Assembly: GCF_023283845.1 (NCBI RefSeq)
Contig: NZ_JAKILC010000017.1
Coordinates: 62,001-126,000, forward strand
Direction of reading: 5' to 3'
Origin: Shewanella marinintestina
GTDB taxonomy: Bacteria > Pseudomonadota > Gammaproteobacteria > Enterobacterales > Shewanellaceae
DNA length: 64,000 nt
Both the position numbers and the translations under genes were made by a program. The notes under the pieces are model-generated. The model was not told the DNA's origin. It was given only the letters and a program-made list of their open reading frames with translations, and made no database searches. This document shows, piece after piece, positions 26,409 to 35,541 of this stretch; position 1 is the first letter of the stretch; every line of letters begins with the position of its first letter.

Positions 26409-26446
26409 TGTAAAAATTGTTACTCAGAATAAACTTAATTTTTACA
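26409..26446. promoter_or_regulatory. Inverted repeat in the cupin/yciB intergenic region
   Basis: TGTAAAAATT (26409-26418) and AATTTTTACA (26437-26446) are perfect 10-bp arms around an 18-bp spacer. It is about 125 bp before the yciB ATG and about 235 bp from the cupin start, in a gene-free region of nearly 400 bp. It may be an operator or AT-rich promoter structure; no regulator is recognised. Confidence 0.4.
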
Positions 26447-26569
26447 ATTTTACAAGGTACCTAAAGGTAATGCGTAACCTAGCTTAAGCCGCAGGCTTGC
26501 GCTTTTTCCCCGTAAACTTGCATGCTACACTCTGTCTCACTTTCGACTTTCAAAACTGAATACAACGCT

Positions 26570-27115
26570 ATGAAACAGTTGCTCGATTTTTTGCCTCTTG
26601 TCATTTTCTTTGTCGTCTATAAATTTTTTGATATTTATATCGCGAGTGGTGCCCTGATCGCGGCCACCGCTTTGCAACTTGTCATAAGCTACATGCTGTA
26701 TAAAAAAATAGAAAAAATGCACCTGATCACTTTTGTCATGGTCACTGTATTTGGCACATTAACACTCGTTCTCCATGATGACTCTTTTATTAAATGGAAA
26801 GTCACCATTGTTTATGCGTTGTTTGCCATTGCGCTAGGGGTAAGCCAATTAATGCGCAAACCTATTTTAAAAAGTATGCTAGGCAAAGAACTCGTTGTAA
26901 CCGATAAAATTTGGGCTCATGTAACTTGGTACTGGGTCGCCTTTTTTGTTGTTTGCGGCTTAGTCAATATCTACGTTGCCTTTAGCTTGTCACAAGAAAC
27001 TTGGGTCAACTTTAAAGTTTTTGGTTTGACCGCTTTAACCCTTATCAATACAGTGTTAACCGTCCTCTACCTGTTTAAAAACATGTCTGAAGAAGATCGT
27101 AAGGAACTCAAATAA
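26570..27115 (+). CDS. yciB: Inner-membrane septation-type protein YciB
   Basis: 181 residues from the ATG at 26570, close to E. coli YciB (179). The sequence KQLLDFLPLVIFFVVYKFFDIY at the start, the five predicted membrane spans and the LRKPILKSMLGKEL-type loop are family signatures. An upstream in-frame ATG at 26522 would add 16 residues not seen in relatives. It affects cell-envelope synthesis and septation, interacting with elongasome and divisome proteins in E. coli. Its stop overlaps the yciI start by one base (TAATG). Confidence 0.92.
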   Translation: MKQLLDFLPLVIFFVVYKFFDIYIASGALIAATALQLVISYMLYKKIEKMHLITFVMVTVFGTLTLVLHDDSFIKWKVTIVYALFAIALGVSQLMRKPILKSMLGKELVVTDKIWAHVTWYWVAFFVVCGLVNIYVAFSLSQETWVNFKVFGLTALTLINTVLTVLYLFKNMSEEDRKELK

Positions 27116-27414
27116 TGTGGTACATGATTTCATCGCAAGATATCGAAAATAGCTTAGAAAAACGTTTGTCTGTTCGTGCTGACCATTTAGCTCGCCTGCA
27201 ACAACTTGCAGATGAGGGGCGCTTACTCATTGCAGGTCCTCATCCAGCAACGGATAGCGAAAATCCGGGCGAAGCTGGGTTTACAGGATCATTAGTTGTC
27301 GCCGATTTTGCATCACTTGAAGATGCACAATGTTGGGCCGATGCCGATCCATATATCGCAGCAGGCGTATATGAAAGTGTAATTGTTAAGCCATACAAGC
27401 TAGTTTTACCGTAA
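27115..27414 (+). CDS. yciI: YciI family protein
   Basis: 99 residues, a ferredoxin-like alpha+beta protein. It matches E. coli YciI (98 residues) through SLEKRLSVRADHLARL, the conserved GRLLIAGPHPA, GFTGSLVVADF and WADADPY. The conserved His and Asp suggest an enzymatic pocket, but the reaction is unproven in most species. It is the middle gene of yciB-yciI-xthA. Confidence 0.9.
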   Translation: MWYMISSQDIENSLEKRLSVRADHLARLQQLADEGRLLIAGPHPATDSENPGEAGFTGSLVVADFASLEDAQCWADADPYIAAGVYESVIVKPYKLVLP

Positions 27415-27430
27415 CAAAAGGATTCAACAA

Positions 27431-28237
27431 ATGAAGATTGTTTCATTTAACATCAATGGACTGCGGGCTAGACTACATCAGCTACAGGCACTTATTGACA
27501 CCCATCAGCCCGATGTTATTGGTCTACAAGAAACCAAAGTCCATGACGAAGCCTTTCCACTGGCTGATGTTGAAGCTATGGGTTATCACGTACATTACCA
27601 TGGTGGCAAAGCTCACTATGGTGTCGCGATGCTGTCTAAAGCTGAACCAATTAAAATACAGAAAGGGTTTCCCACTGACGAAGAAGACGCACAGCGCCGT
27701 ATGATCATGGGCACCTTTACCCAAGAAAATGGACGCACGCTTACCGTTCTTAATGGTTATTTCCCTCAGGGCGAAAATATTAGTCACGAGACTAAGTACC
27801 CAGCTAAGCGTAAGTTCTATAAAGATCTTATGCAGTACTTAAATGAACACCATAGTGCTGACGAAGATATCGCTATTATTGGTGACATCAATATCTCACC
27901 AGTTGATCTCGATATTGGTATTGGTGAGCCTAACGCCAAACGTTGGTTAAAAACGGGGAAATGTAGTTTTCAACCTGAAGAACGTGAATGGCTAAAAACC
28001 TTGATGGATTGGGGCTTAGTCGATACCTTCCGTGAACTTCACCCAACTCGCAGTGAACGTTACTCATGGTTTGACTACCGCAGCAAAGGTTTTGTTGATA
28101 ACCGCGGCCTACGTATTGATGTTGTTTTAGCAACGAAATCGCTGGCTGAGCGTCTAGTTGAATCAGATGTAGATTACGATTTACGCGGTATTGAAAAACC
28201 ATCAGATCATGCGCCTATTTGGAGCACATTTAGCTAA
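27431..28237 (+). CDS. xthA: Exodeoxyribonuclease III
   Basis: 268 residues, the same length as E. coli ExoIII. Active-site residues are all present: Glu34 (GLQETK), Tyr110 (NGYFPQG), Asp152/Asn154 (IGDINISP) and the SDH motif with His260 at the C-terminus. It is the main abasic-site endonuclease and 3' repair exonuclease. A clear AAAGGA precedes the ATG, and it lies 16 bp after yciI. Confidence 0.96.
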   Translation: MKIVSFNINGLRARLHQLQALIDTHQPDVIGLQETKVHDEAFPLADVEAMGYHVHYHGGKAHYGVAMLSKAEPIKIQKGFPTDEEDAQRRMIMGTFTQENGRTLTVLNGYFPQGENISHETKYPAKRKFYKDLMQYLNEHHSADEDIAIIGDINISPVDLDIGIGEPNAKRWLKTGKCSFQPEEREWLKTLMDWGLVDTFRELHPTRSERYSWFDYRSKGFVDNRGLRIDVVLATKSLAERLVESDVDYDLRGIEKPSDHAPIWSTFS

Positions 28238-28245
28238 CTAACTAT

Positions 28246-28276
28246 AAAAATGCCAGCAATCATTGCTGGCATTTTT
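28246..28276. terminator. Bidirectional terminator between xthA and the DUF1097 gene
   Basis: A 15-nt perfect palindrome arm (28246-28260 with 28262-28276) with A/T-rich outer bases, at the meeting of two converging genes. Confidence 0.9.
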
Positions 28277-28301
28277 ATATCAATTCAAATGAGTCTATTT
28301 A

Positions 28302-28793
28302 TTATGACTCTTCAGCAGTAGGCTCTGCAGCCACACCCTGAAACTTCTTGGTTAATGCTATTAACTGTCCCGTCAATAAACTCATGCTATAACCTAGCAT
28401 GGCGCCAATCAGCAACGGAGGAATAATCGCCGCAACGTCGCCCCCCATAGCAAACGTAATACAGCAACCAATAAATGCCCCAGGAATAAAAGCCAGTTTT
28501 TGATAGCTAGCTTGCAAGCACATTGCTGATGTGGCAATACCGGTGAAGATATAGCCAAACAATGGTGAAACAAAGAAGCTACTGCCAGAAATAATCAACC
28601 ATCCCCAAAATACGCCAGACATGTTAGTGCTCATTGCCATAAACATACCTTTAATACCTGAATGAGTCTGCGCAAAGAAAGTGCTACAGCTTAAGAAACC
28701 TATCCAAGTGACTAGGTGCAGTGCATCGGCAACACCAGCCCAAACGGCTGCAAGTAGTCCTGCTGAAATAGCTATCTGCCAACGATTTTCCAT
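28302..28793 (-). CDS. DUF1097 family inner-membrane protein
   Basis: 163 residues with about five hydrophobic helices. It resembles the YcdZ/DUF1097 family, whose members are small polytopic proteins of unknown transport function. Landmarks are WAGVADALHLVTWIGFLSC near the start and the glycine-rich AIIPPLLIGAMLGYSMSL near the end. The ATG at 28793 is preferred to the adjacent GTG at 28796; GAGGTGAG precedes it. It stands alone. Confidence 0.78.
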   Translation of the reverse strand: MENRWQIAISAGLLAAVWAGVADALHLVTWIGFLSCSTFFAQTHSGIKGMFMAMSTNMSGVFWGWLIISGSSFFVSPLFGYIFTGIATSAMCLQASYQKLAFIPGAFIGCCITFAMGGDVAAIIPPLLIGAMLGYSMSLLTGQLIALTKKFQGVAAEPTAEES

Positions 28794-28796
28794 CAC

Positions 28797-29103
28797 TCAC
28801 CTCAATTACATTCACTCGCATAACAGCGAACTCGAAACAGGTGAGCTAAATTACCTTTTTTAGTTGTAAAAAAACACGATCTAAAGCCAATAATTACGCT
28901 TAAATGCCGATTAAACGCACAAAAAGACCATTTATGTAGTAAACATACCTATTTATGACTAGAGAAAAGCATACTTGAAGATAAATTAACGAAGATATAG
29001 CAGCTCGGTGAGGATAAAACATGAGATAAATTACAAAAAAGGCACTTCCCTTTGAAAAATGCCCTTACCTAATTACTGCATATTTCTTCTAATAAGCAAA
29101 ATA
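28797..29103. other. Gene-free stretch upstream of the DUF1097 gene
   Basis: About 307 bp, AT-rich, presumably holding the promoter of the DUF1097 gene and the 3' end of the ycbL transcript. Nothing else recognisable was seen. Confidence 0.4.
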
Positions 29104-29748
29104 CTAACTAAAGAGTTGATCAGCCACAAACGGGTTTTGCGCTCGCTCATCACCAAAAGTCGATAATGGGCCATGGCCAGGAATGAACTGAACGTCTTTG
29201 CCCAGAGGCCATAGTTTTTCAGTAATAGAATCGATCAGGTCTTGGTGATTAGACTGAGGGAAATCAGTGCGTCCAATTGACCCTCTAAACAATACATCGC
29301 CTACCCATGCCAACTTCATAAATTCAGAAAAGAACACAACGTGTCCAGGTGTATGCCCTGGGCAATGTAATACTTTTAACACTTGATTTCCTACAGTAAC
29401 CTCATCTCCATCTTCAAGGTATTGTGTTGGCGTAAAGGCATCGCAATGCACAAATCCAAAGTGCTGACTTTGTTTGGGTAAACTATCGAGCCAATAGTCA
29501 TCATCTTTGTGTGGGCCAATAATAGGAACATTTAATTGACTAGCTATGGTTGCAGCTCCACCCACATGGTCAATATGGCCATGAGTCAACAGTACTTTTT
29601 CAACAACGACATTATTTTTAGCCGCTTCTTCCAAAATACGCTCAATATTGCCACCAGGATCGACAACCGCCGCTTTCATGGTTTCAGTGCACCAAATTAA
29701 GCTACAGTTTTGCTGAAATGGGGTAACCGGTATTAACTGATACTTCAT
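29104..29748 (-). CDS. ycbL: YcbL-type MBL-fold metallohydrolase (type II glyoxalase II-like)
   Basis: 214 residues, close to E. coli/Salmonella YcbL (215). The metal-binding HxHxDH motif is THGHIDH (His56, His58, Asp60, His61), followed by HCPGHTPGHV, WVGDVLFRGSIGR and FIPGHGPLS. The Salmonella enzyme has glyoxalase II (S-lactoylglutathione hydrolase) activity with a shorter C-terminus than classic GloB, as here. Cytoplasmic and monocistronic. Confidence 0.88.
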   Translation of the reverse strand: MKYQLIPVTPFQQNCSLIWCTETMKAAVVDPGGNIERILEEAAKNNVVVEKVLLTHGHIDHVGGAATIASQLNVPIIGPHKDDDYWLDSLPKQSQHFGFVHCDAFTPTQYLEDGDEVTVGNQVLKVLHCPGHTPGHVVFFSEFMKLAWVGDVLFRGSIGRTDFPQSNHQDLIDSITEKLWPLGKDVQFIPGHGPLSTFGDERAQNPFVADQLFS

Positions 29749-30052
29749 CGATAATCACCTAAGACTCTATGTTTAGCATGTATCAATAAAGATTACGTGA
29801 AGTTGAGCTATTCGACTATCTATTATTGGGAGAATTTGATCTTAGCTCTATATTATTTACGCGCATTTTAATTAAGCCTCTATCAAAAGTACGTTATTAC
29901 TATGTTCAAGATTACAAACGCTGCATTCACCACAAAATTTGGTATACAATCCCAGTTATTCGTTTTGAGTGTATGCCATATAAAAGCTGAATCCCAGCTT
30001 GGCAAAGCTCAATAACAGCCCTATCAAAGTGCAATAATAAAAGGCCACTTCA
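29749..30052. other. Divergent intergenic region ycbL / S33 hydrolase
   Basis: About 304 bp between two divergent starts. No distinct operator, RNA or small gene was recognised. Confidence 0.4.
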
Positions 30053-31354
30053 ATGCCCTCAGCATCCACTATACAGCTTGAGTTTTCAGGTATGATCGCT
30101 CAAAAACACCACTTTACCTTGCCTCTTGACTACAACAAGCCTGATGGTGAGCAGCTTTCTATATTCGCCCGAGAACTCACAAGCCCAGAAAACCAAGGAA
30201 AATCATTACCTTTCATTGTTTTCTTCCAAGGTGGTCCAGGTTTTGGTGCTGTACGCCCTGCAGCAAATGGCGGCTGGATTAAGCGCGCACTACAAGAGTA
30301 TCGAGTTTTACTGCTTGATCAACGCGGAACAGGGCTATCTACTCCTGTTAATTTTGCAAGCCTAGCTCACCTATCAAGCGCAGAGCAAACCCAGTATTTA
30401 AGCCATTTTAGAGCTGACAATATTATTCGCGATGCAGAAGCAATTCGCCAGCAATTAACCAATAACCAAAAGTGGACAATTCTGGGACAAAGCTTTGGAG
30501 GATTTTGCGTATTAAAATACCTTAACGATGCACCCGAAGGATTAGCTGAGGCATACATTACAGGGGGGATCCCGTCACTCTCTCGTACAGCAGATGAAGT
30601 CTATCAAGCAACTTATCAACGCGTACTTACCAAGAACCAAAACTTTTTCAGTCGTTTTAGCGATGCACAACAACTCATCAAAGCACTGGCTGACCATATT
30701 GACAACAACCAAGTTTATTTAGCAACTGGTGAGCGTTTAACCGTTGAGATGCTGCAGCTTCTAGGTATTAATTTAGGTATGGAGCAAGGCCCTGAAAGCG
30801 TTTACTACCTCCTAGAGCAAGCGTTAATTAATACACCATCAGGCACTCAAGTTAATCCACTGTTTTTAGCCCATTTCTGCCAGCTACTAGATTTTAATAC
30901 GAATCCGATTTTTGCCTTGCTGCATGAGTCTATCTATTGCCAACAAAATAGTTCAAATTGGGCAGCTCACCGTGTTAGACAAGCATATCCAGAGTTCAAC
31001 TACAGTGATGACAAGCCTTTTCTATTTACTGGAGAAATGGTTTACCCTTGGTTCTTTGAGCAATTTGGTAACCTTAAGCCATTGCAGCAAGCCGCTGAAG
31101 ATTTAGCACGAAAAAGTGATTGGCCAATACTCTATAATCTAGACACGCTTGCGAATAATCAAGTGCCTGTAACAGCGGCTATTTACAGCGAAGATATGTT
31201 TGTTGAGATGCAATATAGTCTCGAAACAGCTGCTAAAGTCGGTAATTTAAAATACTGGTTAACCTCTGAATATGAGCACAATGGTATTCGTATGGACGGT
31301 GAACATATTCTGGATAGATTAATTGCAATTAATCGTGGGGAAAAGCTGCGTTAA
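30053..31354 (+). CDS. Alpha/beta hydrolase of the prolyl aminopeptidase (S33) family
   Basis: 433 residues. The oxyanion-hole segment QGGPGFGA (about 60-67) and LLDQRGTGLS are S33 hallmarks, and the nucleophile is Ser147 in GQSFGG. A large helical cap spans about 180-330, and the C-terminal EYEHNGIR carries the likely catalytic histidine. This fits proline iminopeptidase-like enzymes (longer, 430-residue class) that release N-terminal proline or other residues. No signal peptide, so cytoplasmic. AAAAGG lies before the ATG. A terminator follows. Confidence 0.85.
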   Translation: MPSASTIQLEFSGMIAQKHHFTLPLDYNKPDGEQLSIFARELTSPENQGKSLPFIVFFQGGPGFGAVRPAANGGWIKRALQEYRVLLLDQRGTGLSTPVNFASLAHLSSAEQTQYLSHFRADNIIRDAEAIRQQLTNNQKWTILGQSFGGFCVLKYLNDAPEGLAEAYITGGIPSLSRTADEVYQATYQRVLTKNQNFFSRFSDAQQLIKALADHIDNNQVYLATGERLTVEMLQLLGINLGMEQGPESVYYLLEQALINTPSGTQVNPLFLAHFCQLLDFNTNPIFALLHESIYCQQNSSNWAAHRVRQAYPEFNYSDDKPFLFTGEMVYPWFFEQFGNLKPLQQAAEDLARKSDWPILYNLDTLANNQVPVTAAIYSEDMFVEMQYSLETAAKVGNLKYWLTSEYEHNGIRMDGEHILDRLIAINRGEKLR

Positions 31355-31415
31355 TTAATAAACCCTTAAGCTTTATGGGACATTATGTATTCTGTTCCTC
31401 ACCTGTATCACCTTC

Positions 31416-31445
31416 GCAAGCCTCCACCAAGGCTTGCTTTTTTTT
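31416..31445 (+). terminator. Terminator after the S33 hydrolase
   Basis: The stem gcaagcct (31416-31423)/aggcttgc (31430-31437) is followed by a run of eight T. Confidence 0.92.
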
Positions 31446-31591
31446 GCCTTGAATTTACCGACCAATGACTAAGGCCATTAATAGCCTTAACCTCATTCAA
31501 TGCAAAAATCAGCAGTTAGCACTAAAATAAAGATCCTTGCTATCAATAATCACTTTCAATCGACTTAATCGCAAGCATCAGGTGGCTTCTA

Positions 31592-31786
31592 ATGAATATC
31601 GATAAACTTGAAACGCTCTCAGCAGAAATCTTAGTTGGAATAGCTAACGAGCACCTGCGTTTAGGCTGTAAAGATCAACAAGCACTGTTTTATGATTTAG
31701 ATATCAATAGCAAGCTATTAGAGAAAAAACTAGCCGCTAGCGGATTTGAATATGATCCGGATTGTAACCAATACAAACCTCGCTAA
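31592..31786 (+). CDS. DUF4250 domain protein
   Basis: A 64-residue protein of the small DUF4250 family, function unknown. The conserved features are ILVGIANEHLRLGC near the start and a C-terminal half with charged residues and a GFEYDPDCNQY end. An AGGTGG site lies before the ATG. It converges with galT, with only 14 bp between the stops. Confidence 0.82.
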   Translation: MNIDKLETLSAEILVGIANEHLRLGCKDQQALFYDLDINSKLLEKKLAASGFEYDPDCNQYKPR

Positions 31787-31800
31787 AGTTTAAATATAAA

Positions 31801-32850
31801 CTAGTTAGTTGAATAGTGAGTCCCACGGACTTCACGTAGCCGTTTTGCCGCTTGTTCAGGTGTTAGATCTCGTTGCGCTTCGGCTAGCAACTCATAACCT
31901 ACCATAAACTTTTTCACACTAGCACTGCGTAATAGAGGTGGATAAAAGTGTCCATGTAATAACCACTCAGGATGCTGCCGTTTATCAAATGGCGCCCCTT
32001 GCCATCCCATAGAGTAAGGAAAAGAGCATTCAAATAAATTGTCATAACAGCAAGTCAATTGCTTAATAATATCGGCAAGCGCTCTCTGCTTGTTATCATC
32101 TAACTGTGTTATCTGCTGAATATTAAATCGAGGTAATAGCAAGGTTTCAAATGGCCATGCAGCCCAATAAGGCACCACCACCAGCCATAACTCGTTACTT
32201 ACCACAACTCGTTCCTGTAACGCATACTCTCTTGCAGCATAATCACAGAGCAAATTCCGGCCATATTGATTGAAATACTCACACAAGTTTTTCTGCTTCT
32301 TAACCACTAAACTTGGCAATTGTTGTTGAGCCCATACCTGTCCATGAGGATGTGGATTAGAGCACCCCATTACAGCCCCCTTGTTTTCAAATACTTGTAC
32401 CCAAGCATACTGCTTGCTAAGTTCTGCTGTTTGCTGACGCCATGCTAAAATCACCTTCTCAATTTCACTTAACGACAAAAACGCTAAAGTCTTAGAATGA
32501 TCCGGTGAAAAGCAGATCACTCTGCTTTCACCACGCTCGGTTTTAAATCGAAATAAAGGATCGTCACAATTTGCATTAACAATATCAGGCCTTAACGCGG
32601 AAAAGTCATTTTGAAATACAAAAGTTGATTGATAGTCGGGATTGATCTCACCATTAATACGCACATTACCTGCACATAAAAAACAGTTTTGATCATAAGA
32701 AACACTTGATATCTCGCTCGTTTCTACTTGTCCAAGCCATGGACGCTTACCTCTATGAGGAGCGAGAAGTACCCACTCGGAAGTCAGCGGGTTAAAACGC
32801 CGATGTGCATGTTCACTTGGATCAAACTTGAGCTCTGGCTCTTCTTGCAT
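31801..32850 (-). CDS. galT: Galactose-1-phosphate uridylyltransferase GalT
   Basis: 349 residues, matching the E. coli length (348). Zinc-site cysteines appear as CFLC (56/59) and the active-site HPH triad as NPHPHGQVW, with the nucleophilic His169 equivalent to E. coli His166. GalT exchanges UMP between UDP-glucose and galactose-1-phosphate in the Leloir pathway. No galK, galE or galM is present nearby. A LysR regulator is divergent 322 bp away and a MelR-like regulator lies further right. Confidence 0.94.
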   Translation of the reverse strand: MQEEPELKFDPSEHAHRRFNPLTSEWVLLAPHRGKRPWLGQVETSEISSVSYDQNCFLCAGNVRINGEINPDYQSTFVFQNDFSALRPDIVNANCDDPLFRFKTERGESRVICFSPDHSKTLAFLSLSEIEKVILAWRQQTAELSKQYAWVQVFENKGAVMGCSNPHPHGQVWAQQQLPSLVVKKQKNLCEYFNQYGRNLLCDYAAREYALQERVVVSNELWLVVVPYWAAWPFETLLLPRFNIQQITQLDDNKQRALADIIKQLTCCYDNLFECSFPYSMGWQGAPFDKRQHPEWLLHGHFYPPLLRSASVKKFMVGYELLAEAQRDLTPEQAAKRLREVRGTHYSTN

Positions 32851-33172
32851 ACTAAGGTCACTAACAATTTTTAATAAAAGCTATGCTGAGCCAATTAACG
32901 GTGAAGGTCATTACTAAAAAGCCTCCTTTAACTCCCAGAAAATACTCTCAAGGTTGCTGTAAATAACCAATACCTGCGCTTTTGTAAGAATATCAACCCA
33001 CAACATGGGGACGTAGTAGCCAAGATCCACGTATGGAGCACTTATCGAAACGGTCTATATCAACAGCATTAAACTTATCAATTTTTACAAATTTAATAAT
33101 CTTAGGTTATCATTGGCTATCTACCACCATTTCAACAAACTTAGTTTTAAGTCAACAACATGAGGTTTTTTC
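32851..33172. other. Divergent galT / LysR regulator intergenic region
   Basis: About 322 bp between divergent starts, where a LysR-type operator would be expected. No specific T-N11-A site could be picked with confidence among many AT-rich candidates. GAGG precedes the regulator start. Confidence 0.4.
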
Positions 33173-34075
33173 ATGCTCAATCCTATTTGGCTGCATACTT
33201 TTAAAACCCTTATCGAGGTTGGTCACTTTACCCAAACCGCAGAAAAGTTGTATATGACACAACCCGGTGTAAGTCAGCAAATAAAGAAACTGGAGCAAGC
33301 TTGTGGTCATCCATTAATCAAACGCATTAACAAACAGTTTGAAATAACAGAGCAAGGCAGACAAGTTTATCAATATGCACGAGATCTAACTCAGCATGAA
33401 CATAAACTGATGGAAAGTTTAAGTTTCGACGACCCTTTTTCTGGCCAATGTCGCCTTTCCTGCTCAGGTTCCTTAGCCCTATTGTATTACCCTAAATTAC
33501 TTAAGCTTCAAGCAAAATATCCTGCGCTTTCAGTTCATTTAGAAGCTGCACCTAATTATAAAGTCCTTAAGGATATTGCTGAAACCAACATCGATATTGG
33601 TGTAGTCACCCACAAACCGAGTGCCAGCGAATTTTATATTGAACCGTTAGGTCTTGAGCCTTTATGCTTAATCATGCCAAAACGCTTTGAAGGCCAAACT
33701 ATTAATTCACAAACCTTAATTAACTGCGGAGTGGTAAAACATCCTGATTCAGCACATTACCTATCACTCTATTTTGACCAATGTGGTGATAGAGAATTTG
33801 CCGAACTTAATATTGAAAAGCTGCCAGCAGCTAGCTACGTAAACCAACTCAGCCAAATATTATTACCCGTTTCACAGGGTATTGGCTTTACCGTACTACC
33901 AAAAAGCACCTTCGACAGTTTTATCCATAAGGACTCATTAAGCTTGCATAACCCTAAGGTTCAAGTAACTGAACAGCTATATCTGATCCATAAGCGTAAT
34001 CGAGAATTACCTGCGCGTTACCAAACCATAGAGCAAATATTAAAAGAATCCGTCAGCCATCAAACTATCAGTTAA
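33173..34075 (+). CDS. LysR family transcriptional regulator
   Basis: 300 residues. The N-terminal winged helix-turn-helix has the family pattern FKTLIEVGHFTQTAEKLYMTQPGVSQQIKKLE (about 7-40). An effector domain with two Rossmann-like lobes follows (about 90-290). Target and ligand are unknown. It is divergent from galT; LysR regulators usually act on the divergent gene, so galT is the first candidate, which is inference. Confidence 0.87.
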   Translation: MLNPIWLHTFKTLIEVGHFTQTAEKLYMTQPGVSQQIKKLEQACGHPLIKRINKQFEITEQGRQVYQYARDLTQHEHKLMESLSFDDPFSGQCRLSCSGSLALLYYPKLLKLQAKYPALSVHLEAAPNYKVLKDIAETNIDIGVVTHKPSASEFYIEPLGLEPLCLIMPKRFEGQTINSQTLINCGVVKHPDSAHYLSLYFDQCGDREFAELNIEKLPAASYVNQLSQILLPVSQGIGFTVLPKSTFDSFIHKDSLSLHNPKVQVTEQLYLIHKRNRELPARYQTIEQILKESVSHQTIS

Positions 34076-34264
34076 CACAATACTTTGGCTAAAATGGACA
34101 AAGGCGAATCGAAAAATAAAACACTATTTAGCATTGCGCTGTTGCCTTTGTTTACAACGAACACTCGGCTCTGAAGCAGACTTGACGATAGTTTACAGGC
34201 ATAACTTAAGCACAAAGCCAAACCCGCCTTAATCCTGCCTAAAATATTTGCTAAAACAATCAGC

Positions 34265-35143
34265 TTAACCAATCACCTTACGCCGAAACTCGAGTGGTGA
34301 CATGGCAAATTCACGCTGAAAAATATCATAAAAACGGCTTACTGAGCCAAAACCAGCTTCTAAAGCAATATGTAGTACAGGGCTTTGTGTATCAATAAGC
34401 AAGGCCTGTGCATGTTGCAAGCGCAGCTGGTTGATATATTGCTTTATAGATACCTTCATGACGCGATTGAATAGCTTCATCGCGTAGTTTTTGTGCAGGC
34501 CAGTAGAACTTGAGACATGTTCAATAGTAATTTTTTCGTCGTAATGGTCGGCTATATAACGCAGCATATTTTGAATATGACTTAAACCGCTAACAAGGGT
34601 TTTCTTATCCACTTTGTTTACCTGATTAGACAAATTAAAGTTGCAGTAATCTTCTAGCGCCATTCTGCGAATTCGGCTACGAATTTCATTAATCACCTGA
34701 TCTGTTAATAGCGCTTCGCCACGACTGATATCAGCTTCCCAAATCTGGGTAAATTGTCTGTCACAAACATAGAGGCTATCCGATACAATCACTTCACCAT
34801 GCAGCAATTGGCTCACAAATTGGCTTGGCAACATCCAAGAAAGGAAGGTCTGCAGCGGTACATAGATATTAACCAAGTCTCCATCCCCTCTTACTGCCGT
34901 CATCTGATGGGGGAATGACGCCCAAAAGAGAATCATACGTCCTTCTGGCACAGTAATTTCTTGACCATTAATCAAGTAATCTGCTGAGCAATCAAAAAGA
35001 TAATTGATTTCTATATGTCCATGCCAATGGCTATGGGCCATCACTGCTGGTTTTTTACGCTGAAAACCAAATTGTGTGTCCTGCGCCTGAACCGTTAGCG
35101 GACTTGCTTGGTTAAAAGCAATTTTTTCAACCCAGTCAAACAT
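34265..35143 (-). CDS. MelR-like AraC family regulator
   Basis: 292 residues. The N-terminal cupin-type sensor aligns with E. coli MelR (AHSHWHGHIEINYLFD, ILFWASFPHQMT, FLSWMLP). The C-terminal AraC domain contains EHVSSSTGLHKNYAMKLFNRVM and IALEAGFGSVSRFYDIFQREFAMSP, again MelR-like. MelR activates melibiose (alpha-galactoside) genes with CRP. Here no alpha-galactosidase or melibiose permease is in view, but galT is 1.4 kb away. It converges with the LysR gene. Confidence 0.86.
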   Translation of the reverse strand: MFDWVEKIAFNQASPLTVQAQDTQFGFQRKKPAVMAHSHWHGHIEINYLFDCSADYLINGQEITVPEGRMILFWASFPHQMTAVRGDGDLVNIYVPLQTFLSWMLPSQFVSQLLHGEVIVSDSLYVCDRQFTQIWEADISRGEALLTDQVINEIRSRIRRMALEDYCNFNLSNQVNKVDKKTLVSGLSHIQNMLRYIADHYDEKITIEHVSSSTGLHKNYAMKLFNRVMKVSIKQYINQLRLQHAQALLIDTQSPVLHIALEAGFGSVSRFYDIFQREFAMSPLEFRRKVIG

Positions 35144-35541
35144 TTAATAAATCCATCTACAAGGTAAAAGCTGCTTAAAAAGCAGCTAGGTTTAAAGCAC
35201 TCTTTAACAGACTGATTTAAAGTAAAATATAGGAAAGCCAAACTCTCAGCAAGGCTCTTTAATAGCCAAATTCTGCCGTCAAAAGCACCTACAAATAGCG
35301 GCAAACAGCTTATTGTATAAATTATCCCGTTAGACAAATCAACACAATTGAAAGTTATTAAATAAGAGCAATTGGTTAAATTGAGTTGAGTTGAGTTGAG
35401 TTGAGTTGAGTTGAGTTGAGTTGAGCAGCAAATTCTAACTGTAGGCCTTTTGGAAGCAAGGAGCAGTCAAGAATATATGCTTCTTTGACTGCTTATAAGC
35501 GAGCTATAAACAACTAATCTATTATAGATTTCCGTACTAGA
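35144..35541. other. MelR-like gene upstream region / downstream of topB
   Basis: Nearly 400 bp without a gene. It contains the TTGAG pentanucleotide array listed separately, the 3' end of topB and the promoter of the MelR-like gene. Nothing further was recognised. Confidence 0.4.
35381..35425. repeat. Pentanucleotide tandem repeat, (TTGAG)x9
   Basis: Nine perfect tandem copies of TTGAG (CTCAA on the other strand). It lies about 240 bp upstream of the MelR-like start and 117 bp beyond the topB stop. Perfect short repeats of this kind change copy number by slipped-strand mispairing. Confidence 0.95.

Noticed and set aside
33033..33257. A 74-codon frame upstream of and overlapping the LysR gene.
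   Set aside because: It overlaps the true start in another frame and has no homology or proper start site.
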